Shown here piece after piece: positions 30,946 to 38,442 of a stretch of 38,442 nucleotides of DNA. Positions within the stretch are counted from its first letter, which is position 1, and the number at the start of each line of letters is the position of its first letter. Source of the DNA: Plantago elongata (taxonomy: Eukaryota; Streptophyta; Magnoliopsida; Lamiales; Plantaginaceae). The position numbers and the translations under genes were made by a program. The notes beneath the pieces were generated by a model, which was not told the DNA's origin, ran no database searches, and saw only the letters and a program-made list of their open reading frames with translations. The stretch lies in the NCBI GenBank assembly GCA_036897095.1, contig JAYMSP010000957.1, forward strand, positions 1 to 38,442, written 5' to 3'.

Positions 30946-33900
30946 ATGGATCGAGTCCTCAAAGCTGCACGAGCTTCCGGTTCTCTAAACCTCTCCAATC
31001 GCTCTCTCAGGTAACTACCAGAATCACTAAACTCAGGTTTGAACCATTTTTCTAATTCTCTTTTGATCTCTGTATTGATAATGCTGTTTGCCTTGATCAC
31101 AGAGAAGTTCCGAATGAGGTCTACCAACTCCTCGATGCTGTTGGTACAGAAGAGAAGTGGTGGGAGGTAATAACGTTATTCGTATGTTTTTACATTTTTT
31201 GTTCATTGAGAATTGAACTGTATGTTGTTTGTGATTCGTCCGTGGTGTGTTGACGACTCGTAACAGGCGGTTGAGCTGCAGAAACTGATTTTGGCTCACA
31301 ATGATATTGAATTACTCAAGGAGGAGATTAGGAATTTGTATTCGCTAACAGTGCTGAATCTCAGTCATAATAAGCTTTCGCAGCTTCCCGCAGCTATTGG
31401 AGAGTATGTAGTACTATTAAGCTGTTAGTTATCTGAGTCATTTTTCGACTATGGGATTTCCTTGTTGTTAGCCATTTATGTATGTACCGAGATTTATTGG
31501 ACTGTTTTATCTCACTTGACAGTCTTCACTTGCTTAAGTTGCTGGATGTTTCATTTAACTCAATCGAGGTGATTCCTGATGAAATTGGTTCGTCGGCTTC
31601 TCTTGTCAAGTACGTCAATCTAATGTTCGCTCCTGTTATTTGATGATCCGTAGGAATAGGATATGAGAAATGAAGATAGTCAAGGGGGTGCCTTACTACA
31701 TTAACATTGATTAAGTGACATTGATTGCCCTGATTTAGCTGAGAAGTGTTTCTCTTTGTATCGTTGATGCAGGTTTGACTGTTCAAATAACCAACTAAGC
31801 TCTCTCCCCAATTCTCTCGGGAATTGCACAAACTTAGCAGACCTCAAGGTAAATTTCACTCACGCACGCATACATGTGTTGTGTTATATTTAGTTTTCGG
31901 ATGATTATGTAAAAATATTTTCGTATTTTCCTGAGAAATGGAAAGCCTGTATAGTCATTGGTACATGCATCATCATCCCTTGTTTCAGAGAGATCTATTC
32001 CAGACACAACATTTAATGCAATTATGATCCAATAACAAGTTTGTAAACCAAGGATGGCATTCTAGTCTCAAAAAAAGCATCCTATCACCTACCTCAATCA
32101 AGAATCTCATCTACTAGATAATAAACGAGTATCCAATCAATATAACCACAATCCGCAACATCTGATCAAACAATACTTGTTTCTTCCCGGTTAATCAATA
32201 AGCATCTGATCAAACAATGCTTGTTTCTTCCCGGTTAATCAACAAGCATCTGATCAAACAATGTTTGTTTCTTCCCGGATAATTAACAAGAATCTAATCG
32301 AAGGTAGATGGAGTGCACCCTAACTCATCTACTAGATAATCAACACATATCTAATCAACATAACCACAACCATTATCAAATGATGCTTGTTTATTCTCGG
32401 ATAATCATCAAGCATCTAATCGAAGGTAGACGGTGATGCTTGTTTCTTCCCGGATAATTATGCGTTGATCATGAAAGGCGAACATAAAGGAGGGTTAATG
32501 CCTATTTCCGGTTAATTATTTGTAGTTTAAAAAAGATTCTGGTATGGGTGAATTGAGTGGAATATGGAGAGAGATTGGATTTTGTTTCTCCTAAAATTAG
32601 ATTGATCAATTAAATCAATCAGATGATGCTTGTTTAGACGATTACCATATTGAATTGAGGGTGAAGTGGGAAAATAAGCAAAATAGAGACTAAATTTTAG
32701 TAGGAAAGAAACTATGTATGACTAATTGGTAGTAAAGTATTGGGGATGGTATCCATATGTAATTCTCTCATTACTATATATACAGTGCTAGGTTACAAGA
32801 ATCCAGATTGCATGGTAGTTCAATTAGCGTAGTTCCATCCTTATTAGTTATTACAAAAACAATGGAAGGAACCTATTTATTTTGCTGCTTGTGTGGATCT
32901 CAACAAGCTATGTCTGATCATAGATTTTTTTTGTCATTACTCAGGTATCAAACAACAAAATTACCAGCTTGCCAGATGAGCTAGGAAATTGTTCTAAATT
33001 AATGAAGTTGGATGTAGAGGTATGACACGTTGAAGAAATAAAATATGTTGTGTACTGTCCATGTCCCATCTTAATACAAATCATTTTTTCAATATTGTTT
33101 AACCACTAAGGATATCAATCTATGTGATAGGGGAACAAGATTGAAATGCTCTCAAATAACTTCGTTGCTTCATGCACCATGCTTACGGAGCTCAATGCAT
33201 GTAAAGGCCTTTTCTGAACCTGTTATTTTGTTTCAGAGATATTAAAACATGCCTAATTGTTTCAAAATGTAATTGCTGAAGCCAAAAATTTGCTAAGCTG
33301 CTTACCGGAGAGTATTGGAGAACTTTCACGTCTGATACGTCTTGACCTTCACCAAAATAGTGAGTTATCTCTCTTGATTCTACTAGTTTTTGGGTGACAT
33401 TACATTCCCTTGCAAATTGTTACGGGTTAAGTTCTATTCTGCTGCTGTGCTTTGTATTATACATATGTAATTTATGGCCACAGACTCTCGTACTGGTATA
33501 CATAATCGGCTTGTAATTTTGTAAAACCTATTTTGCAGGAATTTCCTCAATTCCATCATCAATAAAGAACTGTGCGTCCCTTCTAGAGTTGTATTTGGGG
33601 TCAGTTTTTCTCTGTCAAAATAAAGATTTGTGGTCAAGGACTAAAGATCATTTTCACTTTCACCTTCAAGGTTTACCAACCGTCTTATATTTTTATGGAA
33701 TTCTGTCCTTGCATAGGAACAATGCACTCTCTTTATTACCACAAGAAATTGGATCACTGACTCAAATAGGGACATTAGATCTGCAGTCTAATCAGGTAGC
33801 CTTTTCAATTTCAAGAAGGATACTAGATGGCATTGTTATGTACTTCAGTCTTTCCTTGTTTCTTAGATCCTCAACATGCATTTAGACTAATAATCTAAAG

Positions 33901-36900
33901 CCTGACATGTCAATTGTTTATTGGTGCATGCAGTTGAAACACTTTCCTGTTGAGGCATGCAGTCTACGTCTTTCAGTACTGGATTTGTCTAATAATGGAT
34001 TATCGAGTTTGCCCCCTGAGATTGGTAAGGTTAGCACATTATTTCTTACATAGCCATGCATAATGATCAACACTGTTGTGCTCCATAATTCCTACACTGT
34101 TGACTTATTATTTTAGGCTATAAAGACCAACATATAAAATATTGATTTGCATATTCTGTGTGGAAATACATGTCTACGCATTAATCATCGGTTTAATGAC
34201 TAAGATGTCATGGCTATGTAATTGATTGAGTGCGACTGGATGCGAGGGTTTTCCTAGCAAAGTGATATAATATCATAAACCATACTTCAGAAGCATATGG
34301 ACGCCCCTAAACAAAGTCCTTTTCTGATGGCATGACACTAGCCTGGTTTAATAAAAGAATATATTGTTAGTGCTGCCAATCACGCATGGCAAAATTTATG
34401 CCAGGTGGAGTGGAAGTGGTGGTGACTAGTGATACCTGTAAGGCTATTCAAAGTAAACATTGGTAACATCAGAATGTGTTATATACCATATTAGGATGGA
34501 TAAAAGTATACACCAAAATTTGATCCATAATGGTCTTACCCGAACCAGCCATGTGGCACGACCTCTTTGTTCAAAATTTGGCTTCTGGAGCCAGCCTATT
34601 TACCGCTTTGCTGGGGTTTACTAAGCTCATCTCTGTTTTCTTCTGAGTTGTAACTCGAAGTTGATCCGGTTCGTAGTCTAGGAAACTTCATCAGTGTGAA
34701 CCTTGACAGTTGACAGTGATTTTCACAGAAGGAAATTAAGGCCATGAATCATGACTAGTGTCCTTTTTATGTACATGATCTACTCAACTACATGGTTGGA
34801 AGAGACTGGAGACTGGTAACTAGTACACTGGTGGAGCGGCCCTCACATCCAAAATCTAATTTGTCTATTCTTTCCCTGATATCTGCTTTTGAGCATGCCA
34901 AATTTGAGGCGCATTTTTTTTATTCTGAAAGAACTTGAGAAATTCCATCCGGAGTGTTCATTGAACGTATACTTATCTTAAAATTTCCACCTGTATGATT
35001 TCTTATCATTTAGCTAATTAGTAAGTTGGTACCAGTGTTTTGATTATGGAATATTTTATCTTTTTCTGGTTTATGTTGAATGTTATAGTCACCAATAACC
35101 CTTTCTGCCTAACCAAACTAACGGTGTGCTCCTTCATTCTCGCCAACAGGCCCAAACTATTGGCAGCAATTTAATATTCGTACTGGTTTTGACTCAATTG
35201 AATCTTAAGTTTTTTTTTTTTAAATCATGATATATGAGTTAGAATTTCATGAGCAGGGCTGATGACAACATTGAGGAAACTTTTACTCGCTGGTAATCCA
35301 TTGAGAACACTCCGGAGGTCTGAACTAATAATTCTTTGTACTGTTTTTTTTTTCAATTTGTTTTGTAGTGACCTGAACCAATTGTTCTTATTCAGCTCCT
35401 TAGTACATGGGCCTACACCACCTTTATTGAGGTATCTCCGAAGCAGACTTCCAACTGATGAAGGTGAACACTATATTTATACTTTTCAAATTTATTAGCC
35501 CCAGAACTGTATTTCTTAATGTCTTCCAACGCTTGTTTTTATGTAGAGTCTTCAGCAACCTCAGCTTTAAAAGAGGATACTGTTGCCAAGGCTGCTCGAT
35601 TATCTCTCTCTTCTAAGGTACTGCCCTTATAAATTCATATCTAAGATGCACCCTTCTTTCCAAAATAGATAAGGTTCTGGAGATGCTAAATTTCTGTACG
35701 TGAGTGTACTGCATTTCCTTGAGAATTGTTTATATAAAAGTTAAGTGTTAAAGTGAACTCATATGGTATCCGTTCTTTATAGTATTGCTCTGTCTTCATC
35801 TATCTCTTGAGCAACTTCAATACCTTACTTTCAGGAACTTTCTTTGTGTGGGCTGGGCATGACTTCTGTTCCATCCGATGTATGGAATTCTCCTGATGTA
35901 GTAAAAGTTGATCTCTCAAGCAATTTGATTGAGGAGTTGCCACTTGAGCTTAAATCTTGTGTTTCCCTTGAGGTAAACATTTTATAGTTCACATCCTTCT
36001 GCAAAACGTACAGATTTATGCATCTTAAGATTGGTGTTATTAGTGGCCGGTATAGAGGTGTGGCTGAGTTGCTCCTTGCACTACAAGTTCTTTATATCGG
36101 AGCTTGTTTACAATTGCAGTCATAGTGATGCCTAGCTATATTGCCATAAAATAGTGGCGATAGAAGTTATGTTGGGCTGCTGTTATAAAATGGGTAAAAA
36201 CAAAAGACTGATGCAAATGCACTTAAAGCTGTGAGAGCATCCAATATTTGAAATTTTGAACACCGAATGACATTACTCGCCACACATGAAAGTGTATAAT
36301 TCCCAACTTTTTAGAGTTTTGAAAAGGTTTTTTTTTAACGAAATAATTCTTAATTTTCTTTTATAATGGTCTTCTGCTTACCGGTATCCCTTCTTTTTGG
36401 GTCAGCTATTCTGCTCCACATTCCAGGACTGATAACTCATAGAGATCATATCTAAACTCCAGTTTTTCCCTCCTTTATGCGATGAAGTCTTCGATAACAT
36501 ACTGTATATTATATATTATTAATAGCCCCTGAGAGCTTAGGGCTGTGTCCGTACTCTGTACAATCATTTTTTATAAGTGCCTTCTTAACAAAGTGTTGTG
36601 GACGAGTCTTTTTTACATTTTCTGGGTTTATGTTCTATATGTACGACATATATTTATTGGTTGATTATTGATGTGGGTTACTTGCTTACAACCAATGATG
36701 CTGAGGTGATTAATTTGTGTTGTCTGATTGTATCAGTATCATGTGGAACTTGTTAAAATCTGTAGGAGATTTAGACATGTTTCTTCTTCTAAATTGTGAA
36801 AACTCACTCTACTCTACATCATTCCCCTCACAACTTGATATACAGGTTTTGATCTTATCCAAGAACAAGATTAAAGAATGGCCTAGTGCAGTCTTGGCAT

Positions 36901-38417
36901 CTCTTCCTAAACTTCTGTGCTTGAAACTGGATGGCAATCCACTAAGGAAGGTGAAGTCTGTTTCATCACTTTATGAACGAATCTTTTCACTGCTTTAGTT
37001 TCTGGTCTCCACTATCTAACCTGCTCCAGGATGGGGTTCACATACTTTAAGCTCATCTACCTTGAAGGCAAAACTGTTACATAGTAGTAACAAATTCAAT
37101 AGCACATAGTTAGGAGCCAGTAAATCTGCAGCTTGTCTGCTTATTCATAATTGCCCAATATTAAAAGTAGGCTGATGGGAAAGTGAAGAAATTCAAGGAA
37201 GTTTGCAAAAGGATTCCATTGAAAAGAATGTTTTAAAAAATCCCAGAGGGAGTAGGGAGTATGTCACTACCCACATACCTTATTATATTAGTCTATTATG
37301 TTTATTAATTTCAAATTTTCAATTACCCACCGCTCATGCAGATACTTTTCCTATAATAATTTGTGTTTCTCAAGTCCCATTACCCAAAGCAAACGGGACA
37401 TGATCATCAGGATGGCAGGAGTTTTTTTTTTCTTTTCTGTTTTTTTTTAATTATGAATTTTAAAATCTTTCACTGCAGATTGTTGCAAGAACTCTAATCT
37501 CAAAAGTATACTTCCACTTGCAAAATGTATTTGCTGTTGAAGTTATCTGACTTAACATGTTTTACTATTTAAATATCAACTTTATGAACTCTAATACTGA
37601 ACTTTTATCAGACTGTAATTGATTGTCCAATTGTGGGTTTCTACCAGCAAAAACTTTTGCACACGCAAGATTTTTCAAATCACATAATAGATGCTTAAAG
37701 GTGATTATATGTAGCACTTTTCATCAGACTTTTTCTTTAATAAAAGGAAGAAAAGAAAGAAAACCACAGATAAAGGAGGTCTATCATGGAATAATAAGTA
37801 AAGATGCAACTTAACTGTATCCTACAATCAGTGGAGGTTTGAGTAGATGTGAAATTCTGAGAACTTATAGAGCTAGGGTAGTAGCTGTATACATCTATAT
37901 GTAATGCAAATGGAATAACATTTGGGCCTTTGGGGAACCAAATACAACACCCCCACCCCCGGCAGCTGAAAGGCATACTCTCAGAGTTAGATTGAGATTG
38001 GCATGCTTCGAATTATGACATGTCACATTTAATTATTTTTTGGTTCTTACATTTATCCCAGCTCACATGCTCATTTTCTCTTTCCTTTTTTTGAGATAGA
38101 TCCCACAAGATGGCTTTGCTACGGCTTCAAAGCTACAGATTCTGAATCTAAGTGGTGCCTCAGGCTCCTTACCAGAGAACCACTCATTTTCAAGCTTACC
38201 AGAGCTGCAGGAGCTCTACCTCAGGTTTGTCAATGGAATATATTGTCATCTTGGCATATATCTTAGCTAATCAAATTTCAAATTTATGTTGATGCGGTGA
38301 CTTACTATTTGACTATGCAGAAGAATGCAAATATCAGCTTTTCCTCTGGATGTTTTGCCGTTAAAATTATTGCGGATACTTGACCTGAGCCAAAACTCCA
38401 TTCAGACAGTTCCAGCG
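30946..38417 (+). CDS. LRRC40: LRRC40-type leucine-rich-repeat protein, 18 exons visible, 3' end beyond the window
   Basis: ATG 30946 opens [20 protein letters not shown], a typical start of plant LRRC40-like intracellular LRR proteins. Exons: 30946-31010, 31103-31166, 31267-31403, 31523-31609, 31773-31848, 32945-33019, 33131-33200, 33282-33359, 33539-33599, 33717-33795, 33934-34024, 35257-35317, 35396-35463, 35547-35617, 35835-35972, 36846-36950, 38100-38224, 38321-38417. All introns are GT-AG, every junction keeps phase, and the sum is 516 codons without a stop. Repeats follow LxxLxLxxNxLxxLP ([30 protein letters not shown]) and run through nearly the whole protein, with a non-repeat linker after LRSRLPTDE (exons 13-14). 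No signal peptide or membrane segment is visible, so it is likely cytosolic or nuclear. Two or three exons should remain to the right. Function in plants is poorly defined. Confidence 0.93.
31849..32944 (+). other. Intron 5 of the LRR gene, carrying repeats
   Basis: This 1096-bp intron, GT...AG, is much longer than its neighbours. It contains the 44-bp minisatellite and a larger repeated block, and looks expanded by an inserted element. Confidence 0.8.
32158..32289. repeat. 44-bp minisatellite, three tandem units, inside a 218-bp higher-order repeat
   Basis: Units at 32158-32201, 32202-32245 and 32246-32289 share ATCTGATCAAACAAT and TTGTTTCTTCCCGG. More diverged units follow near 32380 and 32430. 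A flanking phrase CTCATCTACTAGATAAT occurs at 32106 and again at 32324, a 218-bp higher-order period. Confidence 0.8.
34025..35256 (+). other. Intron 11 of the LRR gene (1232 bp)
   Basis: GT...AG intron between the repeats ending SSLPPEI and starting [17 protein letters not shown] see no gene or clear repeat in it. Confidence 0.8.
36951..38099 (+). other. Intron 16 of the LRR gene (1149 bp)
   Basis: GT...AG intron; the retained frame after exon 16 (36951-36998) and other ORFs inside it are chance. It holds T-rich runs near 37420-37450 and nothing recognised. Confidence 0.8.
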
Positions 38418-38442
38418 GTAATCCCTGTCCCATTTCTTCTGC

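Overview
This is nuclear DNA from a flowering plant, most likely a eudicot. The evidence is short GT-AG introns, AT-rich intergenic DNA, plant retrotransposon and MITE families, and a nuclear gene for a plastid ribosomal protein. I cannot name the genus. Two genes look intact: a chloroplast bS6 gene (minus strand, 26981-29105) and an LRRC40-type leucine-rich-repeat gene (plus strand, from 30946 to the right edge, 18 exons visible).

1-6057: the 5' two-thirds of a decayed Ty3/gypsy LTR retrotransposon on the minus strand. From right to left it has a 2305-bp 5' LTR (3753-6057) with its own TATA box and a cluster of CACGCG motifs, a tRNA-iMet-type primer binding site, an upstream coiled-coil ORF, gag with two zinc knuckles, protease, reverse transcriptase, and the start of RNase H cut by the window edge. 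Every coding part carries lesions.

6058-16855: a block of decayed DNA-transposon-type and regulatory genes. In order: a PIF/Harbinger DDE transposase and its Myb/SANT-like partner (plus); a five-exon REM-type double-B3 gene (minus); a second Myb/SANT-like gene (minus); a PB1-like MuDR N-terminal domain (plus); and a GRF zinc-finger/coiled-coil/membrane-tail gene (minus) with its own promoter. The block ends at 16852 with a Harbinger-style terminal sequence followed by TTA. It may be one very large Harbinger element or a nest of several; the left end is not visible.

16856-26900: gene-poor, AT-rich sequence with MITEs (two Stowaway-like, a tandem pair at 19.3-19.5 kb, an inverted pair at 24.0-24.4 kb), several tandem repeats, a 110-bp insert flanked by 10-bp direct repeats, a possible LTR remnant and a Pol III A/B-box tRNA-like sequence.

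26981-38442: the single-copy-looking part. The bS6 gene has one 1540-bp intron. Between it and the LRR gene lies a 5S-rRNA-derived sequence resembling a Cassandra TRIM LTR. The LRR gene runs to the right edge; all 18 exons keep phase and give 516 residues. Its fifth intron holds a 44-bp minisatellite. The two intact genes are functionally unrelated; the rest is transposon history.
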